Shown here: positions 26,284 through 36,927 of the stretch, piece by piece
Numbering within the stretch: the first letter of the stretch is position 1
How the letters are laid out: each line of letters starts with the position of its first letter
NCBI RefSeq assembly: GCF_900460315.1
Contig: NZ_UHIO01000001.1
Coordinates: 2,070,001 to 2,134,000 of the forward strand
Length of the DNA stretch: 64,000 bases
Direction of reading: 5' to 3'
From: Veillonella criceti
GTDB lineage: Bacteria > Bacillota > Negativicutes > Veillonellales > Veillonellaceae
The notes under the pieces: model-generated
Told to the model about the DNA's origin: nothing
Seen by the model: the letters and a program-made list of their open reading frames with translations, nothing else
The model's database searches: none
Position numbers and translations under genes: made by a program

Positions 26284-27165
26284 TTGAGACAACGTGCCAT
26301 AGAAGAAGCAGTGAATAAATTACAAATGAATATAACTCAGTTGGCACCGAGTGAAACTTCTGCGCCTAGTGCTGATGGAACCGCCTTAGCGGCTCATGTA
26401 CTGGCGAGTGGGAGTCAAGGCAACGCCACTTTAATTACTTATAAAGATACCTGTATTTTAGTAGATGCGGGGATTAGTGCCCGGCGTATTACACAGGGCC
26501 TTAAAGAGTTGGGGCTAGGACTTGACCAGTTGGCTGGAATTTGCATTACTCATGAACATACAGATCATATGGCTGGTTTGCCACAATTACTGAAACAGTG
26601 TGCTGTACCTGTGTATACACGAGCGGGGACGATGCGTGAGATTGTAAAACGCAAAGGGTTAGATACAAAAGCATTTACAGTGATTACTAAGAGTAGTTTT
26701 ACTTTGGGTGATTTGCAAGTGGATACCTTCCGTACGAGTCATGATGCGGCTGATCCTATGGGACTTTGCTGTTATGGTGGGGCACATAAAGTTACTTTTA
26801 TGACGGATACAGGTGTCGTAGATGATACGATGTTAAAACACATGGACGATAGTCATTTGCTTGTGTTAGAGGCAAATTATGATCCTCAGATGTTGAAATA
26901 TGGCCCCTATCCTTATGATTTGAAGCAACGGGTGGCTAGTCCCTATGGTCATTTAGGCAATGAGCAGGCGGCGCAAGCGCTACTTATGATGAAGCGGCCA
27001 GATCATTTACAAGTGATTTTAGCTCATCGCTCGGAAAAAAATAATGCACAACCAGTCGTAGCTGATACAGTTATGACCGCATTACAAGCAGAAGGGCTAC
27101 GAGTGAGCGAAGATATTTGCTTATATCATGGACAGCCTAAGGAAAAAGTATCTATTCATGCATAA
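26284..27165 (+). CDS. walJ: MBL-fold hydrolase, WalJ/YycJ type
   Basis: A 293-residue metallo-beta-lactamase-fold protein with the metal motif THEHTDHMAG and earlier LASGSQGNATLI, as in YycJ/WalJ, a 5'-3' exonuclease-like enzyme linked to DNA repair and cell-wall coordination in Firmicutes. The first 35 residues are an extension. The start is a TTG at 26284, supported by GAAGGAG five bases before it; an internal ATG (residue 15) lacks a site. The order walJ-htrA-rlmH is the conserved tail of the wal locus, here without walRK. Confidence 0.85.
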   Translation: MRQRAIEEAVNKLQMNITQLAPSETSAPSADGTALAAHVLASGSQGNATLITYKDTCILVDAGISARRITQGLKELGLGLDQLAGICITHEHTDHMAGLPQLLKQCAVPVYTRAGTMREIVKRKGLDTKAFTVITKSSFTLGDLQVDTFRTSHDAADPMGLCCYGGAHKVTFMTDTGVVDDTMLKHMDDSHLLVLEANYDPQMLKYGPYPYDLKQRVASPYGHLGNEQAAQALLMMKRPDHLQVILAHRSEKNNAQPVVADTVMTALQAEGLRVSEDICLYHGQPKEKVSIHA

Positions 27166-27192
27166 CTGAGGTATTCGTTAGGAGGTTTTACG

Positions 27193-28314
27193 ATGGATAG
27201 TAAAAAACGTGGCTTATTTATTATATTAGCCATTGTATTGATTATTGTTGGGGCTGTTGGAGGCTATGTAACTAATGATTTTTATAGCAATACCAAGCGC
27301 ACTACTACAGAAACAACAGCTCTAACGAGTGAAGGAACCAAGAAAAACATACCTTTATCAGATAATCGGAATACCGCTATTGTAGAAGCGGTGAAGAAGG
27401 CAGGCCCTGCGATTGTAGGAATTACAACAAAGGTATATGATCGCAATATCTTTGACCAACAAGTTTTAGTTGGTGAAGGGGTGGGCTCGGGTGTTATTAT
27501 TGATAAAGAGGGCTATATTGTAACGAACTATCACGTAGTCGCACAGGCTAGTAATAAGAAAGTTACCGTTTCTTTGAGTGATGGTTCTTCGCAAGAAGGG
27601 ACTGTAGTAGGTATAGATCCATTAACTGATTTAGCAGTTGTTAAAATTACGCCACCTGATACTATGCCCGTGGCTACACTCGGTGATTCAGACCAGTTAC
27701 AGGTCGGCGAGCCCGCTATTGCTATTGGTAATCCTTTAGGCTTAGAATTCCAAGGGTCTGTTACAACCGGTGTTATCAGTGCCTTGCATCGTACGGTGAA
27801 TATGGAATCACAACGATTTCCTCTCATTCAAACAGATGCCGCCATTAATCCAGGTAATTCTGGTGGTGCTTTAGTCAATGCTGATGGTGATGTTATTGGT
27901 ATTAATAGTGAAAAAATTGCTCATACCGGCATCGAAGGTATGGGATTCTCTATTCCAATTAATGAAGTTAAACCAATTGTAAAAGAATTGATTGAAAAAG
28001 GTAGAGTGGTTCGCGCCTATTTAGGTCTTGGACTATTAGATAAGTCAACGGCGGCTAAATATGGATTACAACTTAAAAAAGATGGTTTATTAGTAGCGCG
28101 TGTCTATAGTGATGGACCAGCAGCTAATAGTGATATTAGCGAAGGGGATTTGATTACAGCTGTTGGAGAAAAATCAATTACAAATTTAATAGAATTAAAA
28201 CAAATTTTAGATGCGCATAAACCAGGTGAATCGTTAGAACTGACCGTGCTTAGTAATGGGGCGGAACGAACGGTTACATTGGAATTAGGTACCATGCCAG
28301 AAGCAACTAATTAA
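27193..28314 (+). CDS. htrA: HtrA/DegP-type serine protease with PDZ domain
   Basis: A 373-residue envelope protease. An N-terminal membrane anchor (residues about 7-27) precedes a trypsin-like domain with the triad His114 (TNYHVVA), Asp146 (DPLTDLAVV) and Ser223 (NPGNSGGAL). One C-terminal PDZ domain (from about 270) recognises exposed C-termini. It degrades or refolds damaged proteins outside the cytoplasm. AGGAGG lies before the ATG, 28 bases after walJ, which implies one transcript. Confidence 0.94.
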   Translation: MDSKKRGLFIILAIVLIIVGAVGGYVTNDFYSNTKRTTTETTALTSEGTKKNIPLSDNRNTAIVEAVKKAGPAIVGITTKVYDRNIFDQQVLVGEGVGSGVIIDKEGYIVTNYHVVAQASNKKVTVSLSDGSSQEGTVVGIDPLTDLAVVKITPPDTMPVATLGDSDQLQVGEPAIAIGNPLGLEFQGSVTTGVISALHRTVNMESQRFPLIQTDAAINPGNSGGALVNADGDVIGINSEKIAHTGIEGMGFSIPINEVKPIVKELIEKGRVVRAYLGLGLLDKSTAAKYGLQLKKDGLLVARVYSDGPAANSDISEGDLITAVGEKSITNLIELKQILDAHKPGESLELTVLSNGAERTVTLELGTMPEATN

Positions 28315-28427
28315 TCAATGGATTGGAAGTTGTTATAAATTGATAGGTTGGCTGTAGTATAGCTATACAGTTACTATACTTCGGCCTGATGGATATGTAA
28401 TGTGTTAGGAGGTTGAAGTGTTACGTA

Positions 28428-28904
28428 ATGAAGTTTACTATATTGGCTATAGGCAAATTAAAAACAGCGTATTTGCGTGAAGGCGTTGCAGAATTTGTGA
28501 AACGACTCACCGTATATGGGGGCGTTACGATTACAGAACTGGCCGAAAGCAAATTACCTAGTGCGGATGATAGTAAGCGTCAAGCGATTGTAGCTGAAGA
28601 AGGGGACCGACTTCTGAAACAAGTGAATCCTAAAAGCTATGTAGTTCTGTTAGATGTAAAAGGAAAATCCTTATCTTCAGAAGGTTTGGCTGAAAAGATT
28701 GCTGATTTAGAAGTGCAGGGAATCAGTGAAATGACCTTTATTATTGGTGGTGCTTTTGGTGTTTCAGAAGCATTACGAAAGCGTGCAGATTTTCGATTAT
28801 CGTTTAGTCCGATGACATTTACCCATCAAATGGTTCGTTTGCTATTAGTGGAGCAAATTTATAGAGCTTGTAAAATTAATCGTCATGAACCGTATCATTG
28901 GTAA
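28428..28904 (+). CDS. rlmH: 23S rRNA pseudouridine-1915 N3-methyltransferase RlmH
   Basis: A 158-residue SPOUT methyltransferase. The start MKFTILAIGKLK, the SAM-binding knot FIIGGAFG, SFSPMTFTHQMVRLLLVEQIYRA and the C-terminal HEPYHW are all conserved. The ATG at 28428 is chosen by family alignment; AGGAGG lies 15 bases upstream, a longer spacing than usual. It completes the walJ-htrA-rlmH block. Confidence 0.96.
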   Translation: MKFTILAIGKLKTAYLREGVAEFVKRLTVYGGVTITELAESKLPSADDSKRQAIVAEEGDRLLKQVNPKSYVVLLDVKGKSLSSEGLAEKIADLEVQGISEMTFIIGGAFGVSEALRKRADFRLSFSPMTFTHQMVRLLLVEQIYRACKINRHEPYHW

Positions 28905-28949
28905 TTAAGTGTATAGAGTGGTGTAAAAAGAATAAATGGAGGTAGTAAG

Positions 28950-29858
28950 GTGACAACAAATGCAACCAATTTTACTGGTTTGCCGAGTCTTGAAGCGTTG
29001 TGGCAAGTACAACAGCAACAGGGGAGTGATGGCTTCTATGGAGTATATGGGGAAGCTACGGATACGGCGCAAACAGTAATTCAAGGTAATTTAGATTTAT
29101 TGACGGCTCAAATTAATCAATTAAAGGAGTTAGTAGAACCTTTTGATGATGCGGATACATTGGTTAATCAGTTGCGTGAACGTGTGACATTTTTAGATAA
29201 GACCTTGGGTGAAATTAGTAATACGACTCGTATTGTGAATTCAACCTTAGGTGCTTATGGCGATGCCTCTAAAATGGTGCAAACCTTAGAAAAAGGCGGC
29301 TTTGCTCAAGATTATATTGTACATCGTAAAGAAGAACTGGGGCTGCAGAATAAAGAGTTAAATACTTTGTTGATTGAGTTTAGTCGTTATGCACAAACTT
29401 TATTAGATGCGCTTAATAATGAAACAAAGACAGCTCAGCGTTTACAGGCCGAGGAAGCCATTACTGATGTGAATCACAGCGTGTTAATGGCGTTATATCA
29501 ATCATGGTTAGAGCGAAGTTTTGCCGTAAATAAACTATTAGAAGCACGATTAGTGTTTATCAGTGGTTTATTAGAGTCATTGCGTAAGGACTTAACAAGT
29601 CTACAAGTGCATAAGATGGAGCAAGATGTACAAGAACGTGCTCGGCAAGTGGCTGCTCGTCGTTATAAAGCAAAAGTAGAAGACGTGACTGACTATGATG
29701 ATTTAGAAGGTCAGTATCGTCATCGTTATGATGAAGAAGGCAATTTAATTGGCATTGAAGAAGGTGGCCAAGGTGGCAATCGTCGCGGTTGGCAAGTTGT
29801 GATTGTTAGCGCTATTATTGTGGCAGCTATTATTGCCTATTTTGTTTTAAAAGGGTAA
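28950..29858 (+). CDS. Uncharacterised coiled-coil protein with C-terminal membrane anchor
   Basis: A 302-residue protein that I do not recognise. It starts at a GTG with GGAGG upstream. Residues about 35-230 are strongly helical and rich in Leu, Gln and Glu, suggesting coiled coils. A charged hinge follows (ERARQVAARRYKAKVED, then an acidic YDDLEGQYRHRYDEEGN). The last 22 residues are hydrophobic (VVIVSAIIVAAIIAYFVL) with a final KG, as in tail-anchored proteins. It may tether a complex to the membrane. It follows rlmH on the same strand after 45 bases. Confidence 0.7.
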   Translation: MTTNATNFTGLPSLEALWQVQQQQGSDGFYGVYGEATDTAQTVIQGNLDLLTAQINQLKELVEPFDDADTLVNQLRERVTFLDKTLGEISNTTRIVNSTLGAYGDASKMVQTLEKGGFAQDYIVHRKEELGLQNKELNTLLIEFSRYAQTLLDALNNETKTAQRLQAEEAITDVNHSVLMALYQSWLERSFAVNKLLEARLVFISGLLESLRKDLTSLQVHKMEQDVQERARQVAARRYKAKVEDVTDYDDLEGQYRHRYDEEGNLIGIEEGGQGGNRRGWQVVIVSAIIVAAIIAYFVLKG

Positions 29859-30038
29859 AAAACTATAAAATAAGCAGGAGTTTCAAGACTCTTTGTCTAA
29901 CATATACTATATAACAGAGTAGAGAATACAATTGGCAAAGAAAGTATATACGAAGATGAAGCTTACTATTCTCTTTGTCATTTGTATAGGGACGTAGTAA
30001 AAGCACTGTTTAGATAGTGTGTAAAAGGAGGTAATCCT

Positions 30039-30494
30039 ATGTTAATTGCTGAAGCTATGAATAAGTATCCTGTAACTGTTACTAAAGATACATCTATTAA
30101 TGAAGCAGCTAAGCTATTAGTAAAATACAAAGTGGCTGCTCTTATAGTCGTTAATGAAGAAAATAAATTAGAAGGTATTATTACGGAAGGCGATTTATTA
30201 TATAAAAAAGTACGCCCTCATGCACCTCATTATGTCAATGTACTAGGCGCTAGTATTTATTACAGTGGCATTGGTGAATATAATGCACAATTTAAAAAAT
30301 TATTAGCAGTTCATGTAGAAGAACTTATGACTAAAGAAGTGATTACTTGCGGGCCTAAAGAAGAAGTAGAACCAGTGGTAGCCACTATGTTAGAAAAGCA
30401 TTTAAAAACCATGCCTGTATTGGACGACAATGACACTGTGATTGGTGTATTTAGCCGTCGTGATGTAGTGGAATTAATTGCTAAAGAAAGTTAA
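30039..30494 (+). CDS. CBS-domain pair protein
   Basis: A 151-residue protein of two CBS domains (about 7-60 and 95-148) with the usual start MLIAEAMNKYPVTVTKDTSINEAAKLL and the repeated VxxLxxxxxGxxxxxD pattern (GIITEGDLLYKK and GVFSRRDVVELI). Such pairs bind adenosine ligands as energy or nucleotide sensors. No effector domain is attached and the gene stands alone behind AAAGGAGG. Confidence 0.9.
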   Translation: MLIAEAMNKYPVTVTKDTSINEAAKLLVKYKVAALIVVNEENKLEGIITEGDLLYKKVRPHAPHYVNVLGASIYYSGIGEYNAQFKKLLAVHVEELMTKEVITCGPKEEVEPVVATMLEKHLKTMPVLDDNDTVIGVFSRRDVVELIAKES

Positions 30495-30536
30495 TAGCAT
30501 AATATATTGAAAAAATTTAGAAGAAAATGACTTACT

Positions 30537-30577
30537 TTATCATATAAAATTGCATACATTCAAATTTTATGATAAGA
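30537..30577 (+). other. AT-rich hairpin upstream of tig
   Basis: Arms resembling ttatcatataaaatt and aaattttatgataa flank a ten-base centre. It lies between the CBS gene and tig and lacks a clear T run; it could be a weak terminator or an operator. Confidence 0.3.
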
Positions 30578-30641
30578 TAAGGAATGCAATATTAAAAAAC
30601 AGAAATTTTGGGCATTTAGCCCTCAAGGAGGACATATTTTC

Positions 30642-31949
30642 ATGAATGCAACTGTAACCCCTGTTGATCAACATAAGGTAACCTTAACTATTGAAGTTCC
30701 AGCAAAAGACGTAACGAAAGGTATTCAGCAAGCTGTAAAACGCATTGCTGGTCAGGTAAACATTCCTGGTTTCCGTAAAGGTAAAGCACCTCGTCGTATT
30801 TTAGAAATGAACTTCGGCAAAGAAGCTATTTTAGAAGAAGCATTTGAAACAATCGCTGGTCGTGCGTATCAGGAAGCTCTTGTAGCTAATGAAATCGTAC
30901 CTGTAAGCGAACCAGAAATCGAACGCGTAACGTTTGAAGAAGGCAAAGATTTAGTGTTTAAAGCAACTCTTACTAAACGCCCAGAAGTAACACTTGGCGA
31001 TTATAAAGGCTTAGAAGCTGAAAAACAAGAAGCTAAGGTAACTGATGAACAGATTCAGGAACAGTTAGACAATATTCGCAATCAGCAAGCTAAAATGGTA
31101 GTTGCTGATAAAGATGCAAAATTACAGAAAGATGACTTTGCTGTTATCGATTTTGCTGGCTCTATCGATGGTAAACCATTTGATGGTGGCGAAGGCAAAT
31201 CCTACCCACTTCAAATCGGTTCCGGTAGCTTTATCCCAGGTTTTGAAGATCAATTAATTGGTCATGCTGCTGGTGATGATGTAGAAGTAAAAGTAACCTT
31301 CCCTGAAGATTACTTTGTAAAAGAATTAGCTAATAAAGAAGCTGTTTTCAAAACTCATATTCATGACATTAAACGTAAAGAATTGCCTGAATTGAATGAT
31401 GAATTTGCTAAAGAAGCTAGCTCTTATGAAACAATTGAAGAATTAAAAGCAGATCTTCGCAAACAAATGGAAGAAGATGCTACTCGTCGTGCTATTGATG
31501 CATATAATGCGGAACTTATTGAAACGGCCGTTAAAAATGCAACAGTAGAAATCCCAGAAGTTATGGTAGAAGACCGTGTAGAACAGATGATTCAAGAAAT
31601 GGCTATGAATTTAGAAAGCCGTGGTTTGAAATTAGAAGACTACTTGAAATTCTCCAACAAAACAATGGACGGCTTAAAAGAAGAATACCATGCAAATGCG
31701 GCTGAAAATGTACGTGCTGATTTGGTATTAGAAGCAGTGGCTAAAGCTGAAAACATCGAAGTAACCCCAGAAGATATGAATATCGAAATTTACACGATGG
31801 CTCAGCAATTTGGCGCCGATCCAAAAGAAGTTATGAATATTATTGTTAAAGAAGGCCGTGTAGCTATGTTGAGAAATTCTGTAGCTCGTAAAAAAGCAGC
31901 TCGTTTAATTATTGAGCAAGCTAAAGGCGCAGAATCCCAGGAAAAATAA
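30642..31949 (+). CDS. tig: Trigger factor chaperone
   Basis: A 435-residue ribosome-bound chaperone. The ribosome-docking signature GFRKGKAPRRILE lies near residue 44. A peptidyl-prolyl isomerase domain follows at about 150-245 (DFAVIDFAGSIDGKPFDGGEG and FIPGFEDQLIGHAAGD), then the helical C-terminal arms. CAAGGAGG precedes the ATG. It heads the tig-clpP-clpX-lon protein quality cluster. Confidence 0.97.
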   Translation: MNATVTPVDQHKVTLTIEVPAKDVTKGIQQAVKRIAGQVNIPGFRKGKAPRRILEMNFGKEAILEEAFETIAGRAYQEALVANEIVPVSEPEIERVTFEEGKDLVFKATLTKRPEVTLGDYKGLEAEKQEAKVTDEQIQEQLDNIRNQQAKMVVADKDAKLQKDDFAVIDFAGSIDGKPFDGGEGKSYPLQIGSGSFIPGFEDQLIGHAAGDDVEVKVTFPEDYFVKELANKEAVFKTHIHDIKRKELPELNDEFAKEASSYETIEELKADLRKQMEEDATRRAIDAYNAELIETAVKNATVEIPEVMVEDRVEQMIQEMAMNLESRGLKLEDYLKFSNKTMDGLKEEYHANAAENVRADLVLEAVAKAENIEVTPEDMNIEIYTMAQQFGADPKEVMNIIVKEGRVAMLRNSVARKKAARLIIEQAKGAESQEK

Positions 31950-31989
31950 TCCACGGGCTATATAGGTACATGGACATGAGGTGTAGTTT

Positions 31990-32583
31990 ATGTATGTACC
32001 AGTAGTAGTAGAACAAAGTGGACGTGGTGAGCGTTCCTATGATATTTACTCTCGTTTATTAAAAGATAGAATTGTGTTCTTAGGTGGCCCTATTAATGAT
32101 GATGTGGCTAATCTTGTAATTGCACAATTACTATTCTTAGAAGCAGAAGATCCTGATAAAGATATTCATTTGTATATTAATAGCCCAGGCGGTGTTGTTA
32201 CTGCTGGTATGGCCATTTATGATACGATGCAATATATCAAACCAGATGTGTCTACTATTTGTGTAGGCTCTGCAGCTAGTATGGGGGCAGTGCTCCTTAC
32301 GGCTGGTGCTAAGGGCAAACGTTATGCGTTGCCTCATGCACGGGTTATGATTCACCAACCATTAGGTGGTGTACAAGGTCAGGCTTCTGAAATTGAAATT
32401 CATGCACGTGAAATTTTACGTATGCGTGAAGAATTAAATGGCTTACTTGCTTCTCATAGTGGTCAACCAATTGATGTTATTGCTCGCGATACAGATCGTG
32501 ATAATTTCATGAGTGCGCAAGATGCTGTTACCTATGGTTTAATTGATGAGGTATTGACTAGACCTGTAGTAACTAGTAAATAA
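31990..32583 (+). CDS. clpP: ATP-dependent Clp protease proteolytic subunit
   Basis: A 197-residue serine protease that forms two seven-membered rings. The triad is Ser97 (GSAASMGA), His122 (MIHQPLGG) and Asp171. The oxyanion region INSPGG is present. It is followed by clpX after 15 bases, the normal partner arrangement. The N-terminal segment before [19 protein letters not shown] is short, as in the mature form. Confidence 0.97.
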   Translation: MYVPVVVEQSGRGERSYDIYSRLLKDRIVFLGGPINDDVANLVIAQLLFLEAEDPDKDIHLYINSPGGVVTAGMAIYDTMQYIKPDVSTICVGSAASMGAVLLTAGAKGKRYALPHARVMIHQPLGGVQGQASEIEIHAREILRMREELNGLLASHSGQPIDVIARDTDRDNFMSAQDAVTYGLIDEVLTRPVVTSK

Positions 32584-32598
32584 TTAGGAGGACTAAGC

Positions 32599-33849
32599 TT
32601 GAAGAAAGACGAGAAAGAAACGTTGCGTTGTAGTTTTTGTGGACGCACCGGTGAGGAAGTTCGCAAGCTAGTGGCAGGTCCTAATGTATATATTTGTGAT
32701 GAATGTGTAGAAGTTTGTCAAAATATTATTGATGAGGAACTCGGTCAAAGTGATGAAGTAGGTTTTGCTTTAAAGCATGTGCCTACACCTCACGAAATTA
32801 AAGAATATTTAGATGAATACGTAATCGGTCAAGAGGAGGCGAAAGTCTCCTTGGCCGTTGCTGTATATAATCATTACAAGCGTTTGCAAGTAAATAATAC
32901 TGTGGATGATGTAGAATTGCAGAAAGCCAATGTATTATTTATTGGCCCTACGGGGAGCGGTAAGACATTACTTGCTCAAACCTTGGCCAAAATGTTAGAA
33001 GTGCCGTTTGCTATTGCAGATGCCACTAGTTTGACAGAAGCTGGTTATGTTGGGGAAGATGTGGAAAATATCTTGCTTAAACTTATCCAAGCAGCTGATT
33101 ATGATGTAACAAAAGCAGAACGTGGTATTGTCTATATTGATGAAATCGATAAGATTGCCCGCAAGTCGGAAAATCCATCGATTACACGTGATGTATCTGG
33201 TGAAGGTGTGCAACAAGCACTTTTAAAAATCTTAGAAGGGACTGTTGCTTCCGTACCTCCGCAAGGGGGGCGTAAACACCCGCACCAAGAATTAATTCAA
33301 ATTGATACAACCAATATTTTGTTTATTTGTGGCGGTGCCTTTGACGGTCTAGAAAAAGTGATTTCTAAGCGCACAGCGAAGAAAACTTTAGGCTTCGGGG
33401 CGGATATTCAAAAGCAAGAAGAAAAAGATGTGTCTGCTATTTTGAAGGAAGTTGTGCCTGAAGATTTACAAAAATTTGGCCTCATTCCTGAATTCATTGG
33501 TCGTTTGCCAGTTATGGTAACTTTGGATCCATTGGATAAGGAAGGGTTAATTCGCATATTAACAGAACCTCGTAATGCATTGACTAAACAATATGAAAAA
33601 ATGTTGTCCTTAGAAGATGTAACATTGACATTTGAGAAAGAAGCATTAGAGGAAATAGCATCGGAAGCTATGAAACGAAATACGGGAGCTCGTGGATTAC
33701 GATCCATCATTGAAAAAGTAATGAAGCAGGTTATGTATGATATTCCATCTCAGGAAGGGGTTACAGACTGCATTATTACACGTGATGCTGTGAAAGGCAC
33801 AGCAGAACCGATACTCAAGAATGAGTCTACCGTTACAGGTAAGAATTAA
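32599..33849 (+). CDS. clpX: ATP-dependent Clp protease ATP-binding subunit
   Basis: A 416-residue AAA+ unfoldase. The zinc-binding domain has Cys11, Cys14, Cys33 and Cys36. Walker A is GPTGSGKT (116-123), Walker B is [10 protein letters not shown], and the sensor motif [10 protein letters not shown] lies near the C-terminus. The start is TTG at 32599, seven bases after AGGAGG. It threads tagged substrates into ClpP. Confidence 0.97.
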   Translation: MKKDEKETLRCSFCGRTGEEVRKLVAGPNVYICDECVEVCQNIIDEELGQSDEVGFALKHVPTPHEIKEYLDEYVIGQEEAKVSLAVAVYNHYKRLQVNNTVDDVELQKANVLFIGPTGSGKTLLAQTLAKMLEVPFAIADATSLTEAGYVGEDVENILLKLIQAADYDVTKAERGIVYIDEIDKIARKSENPSITRDVSGEGVQQALLKILEGTVASVPPQGGRKHPHQELIQIDTTNILFICGGAFDGLEKVISKRTAKKTLGFGADIQKQEEKDVSAILKEVVPEDLQKFGLIPEFIGRLPVMVTLDPLDKEGLIRILTEPRNALTKQYEKMLSLEDVTLTFEKEALEEIASEAMKRNTGARGLRSIIEKVMKQVMYDIPSQEGVTDCIITRDAVKGTAEPILKNESTVTGKN

Positions 33850-33860
33850 TTGTAAGTCTA

Positions 33861-33896
33861 AGAAACTCATTTCCTTTGGAATGAGTTTCTTTTTAT
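33861..33896 (+). terminator. Terminator between clpX and lon
   Basis: A ten-base stem (agaaactcat and atgagtttct) closes a ten-base loop and is followed by T residues. lon may still receive read-through. Confidence 0.75.
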
Positions 33897-33922
33897 AAAT
33901 ATAAACTTGAAAAGGAGCCTAT

Positions 33923-36235
33923 ATGAGTGAAACGAATTTTTCGTTGCCCTTAGTGCCACTTCGGGGCATGGTAGTATTTCCTAAAGTAGAAGTACGACTC
34001 GATATTGGTCGTGATAAATCCATTCGCGCTGTTGAAGAAGCTATGGCTAATGAACGTTTATTGGCCGTTTCTGCACAGTTAGATGATGAAGTGGAAAATC
34101 CAACGCAGCAAGATATTGCTGAAGTGGGAACGATTGTTAAAATTAAACAGATGCTTCGTTTGCCAGGTGGGCTGGTACGAATTTTAGTAGAAGGGATTAC
34201 CCGTGCTAAAGTAGTGGATATTGACGAAAGTGGTACCTACTATCGTGCTACGATGGAAACGTTAGTTTCACAATATGATGATCAAGTGGAAACAGAAGCT
34301 TATCGTCGTTTAGCACAATCTAACTTTTTGAAATGGGCAGAAGAAACGAAGATGGTTACTGACGATGAAATTCGTCGCGTTATGGAACGTACAGAGCCAT
34401 CGGAAACGGCTGACCAGATTGTACAATTTTTACAAACAGAATTAGTAACGCGTCAGAGTTTTTTAAGTGAACTTAACGTATTACGTCGTTTAAATATGGT
34501 AGTAGGCGCGCTAAATATGGAGTTACAAATCTCTGATTTGGAAAATTCTATCAATAATCAGGTGCGCCAGCAAATGGAAAAAGCACAGAAAGAATACTTT
34601 TTGCGTGAAAAAATTCGCGTGATTCACAATGAATTAGGGGATAAATCAGACCCTGATGAAGAAGCAGAAGAATTACGTGAACAGCTTAAGAAGCTCAAAG
34701 TATCAGACGAAGTACGGGAACGAATTGAGAAAGAAATCAGTCGTTATAGCCGTATGCCGGCTATGATGCCAGAAGCCAACATTTTGCGTAATTACTTAGA
34801 TTGGGTACTTTCCTTACCATGGGATAAAGAAAGTGAAGACCGTCTTGATATTGCGGAAGCGGCTAACATTCTTGATGCAGATCACTATGGTCTTAAAAAA
34901 GTAAAGGAACGTATTTTGGAATTCTTAGCTGTTCGTAAATTATCGAATGCGCAAAGTGGATCTATTCTTTGTTTAGTAGGACCACCGGGGGTTGGTAAAA
35001 CATCCTTAGCGACTTCAATTGCTAAAGCAATGAATCGTAAATTTATCCGTGCTTCACTTGGTGGCGTTCGCGACGAAGCTGAGATTCGCGGTCATCGTCG
35101 TACCTATATTGGTGCGTTGCCAGGACGTATGATTCAAGGGCTTAAGAATGCTGGTACTCGTAACCCTGTATTCTTGCTTGATGAAATTGATAAATTAGCC
35201 TCTGATTATAAAGGGGATCCATCCTCTGCCTTATTAGAAGTGCTAGATCCTGAGCAAAATTCTACGTTTAGTGATCATTTTATTGAAATTCCATTTGATT
35301 TCTCTGACGTATTTTGGATTACAACAGCTAATGTACCTGGTAATATTCCAGCGCCCTTAATGGATCGTATGGAAGTTATTGAACTTACCAGCTATATGGA
35401 AGATGAGAAATTAGAAATTGCTAAACGTTATTTAGTACCTAAACAAATTAAAAAACATGGCTTAACAGGTCATTCTGTTAAATTGTCTGATGCAGTGCTA
35501 CGTAAAATTATTAGCGAATATACTCGAGAAGCGGGTGTTCGTCGTTTGGAAAAAACGATTGCTAAAGTATTCCGTAAATTGGCCTTTGAAATTATTGGTG
35601 GTTCTGAAGCAACACCTAAAGTAACGGTTAAGAATTTGTCTAATTATTTAGGGGCCCCTATTTATTTAGAACAAGAACGTGAAAAAAATGCACAAGTCGG
35701 TCTTGTTTGTGGTCTTGCGTGGACTTCTGTAGGTGGTGTAGTATTACCTTGTGAAGCAACAACTATGGCAGGGACTGGCAAATTATCCTTAACTGGTAGC
35801 TTAGGTAAAGTTATGCAAGAATCGGGTCAAGCAGCCTTGTCCTATATTCGTCATAATGCTAAAGAATTAAAAATTCCGGAAGATTTCCATAAGACGATGG
35901 ATCTTCATGTGCATTTACCAGAAGGTGCGACACCTAAAGATGGTCCTTCGGCCGGTATTACTATGACATTGGCTATTGTATCAGCTTTGACAGGCCGTAA
36001 AGTACGTTCTGATTTGGCTATGACTGGTGAAATTACCTTACGTGGTCGTGTATTACCGATTGGTGGCTTAAAAGAAAAATTATTGGCTGCTTTACGTTAT
36101 GGCATTAAAGAAGTTTTAATTCCCCATGGTAATATTAAAGACCTTGAAGAAATGCCAACCTCTGTCATTGAAGGGTTAACAATTACGCCAGTTAAAACGA
36201 TGGATGAAGTATTAGCTAGAGCATTTGTGAAATGA
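33923..36235 (+). CDS. lon: ATP-dependent protease Lon
   Basis: A 770-residue AAA+ protease of the LonA type. The N-terminal substrate domain (1-200) begins [17 protein letters not shown]. The ATPase has Walker [11 protein letters not shown] and Walker [11 protein letters not shown]. The catalytic dyad is Ser676 (KDGPSAG) and Lys719 (second Lys of [10 protein letters not shown]). The gene overlaps engB by four bases (ATGA), so the next gene is translationally coupled. Confidence 0.97.
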   Translation: MSETNFSLPLVPLRGMVVFPKVEVRLDIGRDKSIRAVEEAMANERLLAVSAQLDDEVENPTQQDIAEVGTIVKIKQMLRLPGGLVRILVEGITRAKVVDIDESGTYYRATMETLVSQYDDQVETEAYRRLAQSNFLKWAEETKMVTDDEIRRVMERTEPSETADQIVQFLQTELVTRQSFLSELNVLRRLNMVVGALNMELQISDLENSINNQVRQQMEKAQKEYFLREKIRVIHNELGDKSDPDEEAEELREQLKKLKVSDEVRERIEKEISRYSRMPAMMPEANILRNYLDWVLSLPWDKESEDRLDIAEAANILDADHYGLKKVKERILEFLAVRKLSNAQSGSILCLVGPPGVGKTSLATSIAKAMNRKFIRASLGGVRDEAEIRGHRRTYIGALPGRMIQGLKNAGTRNPVFLLDEIDKLASDYKGDPSSALLEVLDPEQNSTFSDHFIEIPFDFSDVFWITTANVPGNIPAPLMDRMEVIELTSYMEDEKLEIAKRYLVPKQIKKHGLTGHSVKLSDAVLRKIISEYTREAGVRRLEKTIAKVFRKLAFEIIGGSEATPKVTVKNLSNYLGAPIYLEQEREKNAQVGLVCGLAWTSVGGVVLPCEATTMAGTGKLSLTGSLGKVMQESGQAALSYIRHNAKELKIPEDFHKTMDLHVHLPEGATPKDGPSAGITMTLAIVSALTGRKVRSDLAMTGEITLRGRVLPIGGLKEKLLAALRYGIKEVLIPHGNIKDLEEMPTSVIEGLTITPVKTMDEVLARAFVK

Positions 36236-36927
36236 TGAAACAGAAGAAGAAATCAGTTAAAAAACCACAACCTATATATACGCGCAAAGAACCAAAGGGG
36301 CCACGTATTATTGCATCTAATTACGTGGCATCAGCGGTGCGTCCTGACCAGTATCCTGAAGGGGATACAGTAGAAGTTGCTTTTTTAGGACGTTCTAATG
36401 TAGGCAAATCATCCCTTATTAATTCCTTGTGTAATCATCGTGGCTTGGCCTTAGTAAGTGGTCAGCCAGGTAAAACTAAGACGATTAACTTCTTTACGAT
36501 TACGTCTAAAGAAGATCTTAGCGAAACTGAAGAACGTCGCTATGAATGGTTCTTAGTTGATTTACCTGGGTATGGCTATGCTAAGACAGATAAAAGTAAT
36601 CGCAATATTTGGTCATCTTTTATTGCCGATTATATTTTAAATTCAGAGCGATTAATGTTGCTCTGTTTATTAGTAGATGGTCGCCATCCTGAATTGCCGA
36701 TTGATCAAGAAGCTTTTAATTGGTTACGTCAGGCAGGGGTGCCATTGCAGATTGTAGTAACTAAAATTGACAAATTAAACAGCAAAGAACGGCAACAAAA
36801 TATGCGTTTTATTAAAGAGAATTTCCCTTGTGAAACGCCAGCCATTCCGTATAGTTCGTTAAAACATACAGGCCGTGAGTTGCTATTGAGTCGTATTAAT
36901 CAAGTGATTGTAGGGGGCGAAGAATGA
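36232..36927 (+). CDS. engB: Ribosome biogenesis GTPase EngB/YsxC
   Basis: A 231-residue GTPase that assists 50S subunit assembly. G1 is [10 protein letters not shown]3 is DLPGYGYAK and G4 is TKIDKL. The first 40 residues are a basic extension. The start overlaps the lon stop; lon followed by engB is a common order. The end overlaps the prenyl synthase gene by four bases. Confidence 0.95.
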   Translation: MMKQKKKSVKKPQPIYTRKEPKGPRIIASNYVASAVRPDQYPEGDTVEVAFLGRSNVGKSSLINSLCNHRGLALVSGQPGKTKTINFFTITSKEDLSETEERRYEWFLVDLPGYGYAKTDKSNRNIWSSFIADYILNSERLMLLCLLVDGRHPELPIDQEAFNWLRQAGVPLQIVVTKIDKLNSKERQQNMRFIKENFPCETPAIPYSSLKHTGRELLLSRINQVIVGGEE

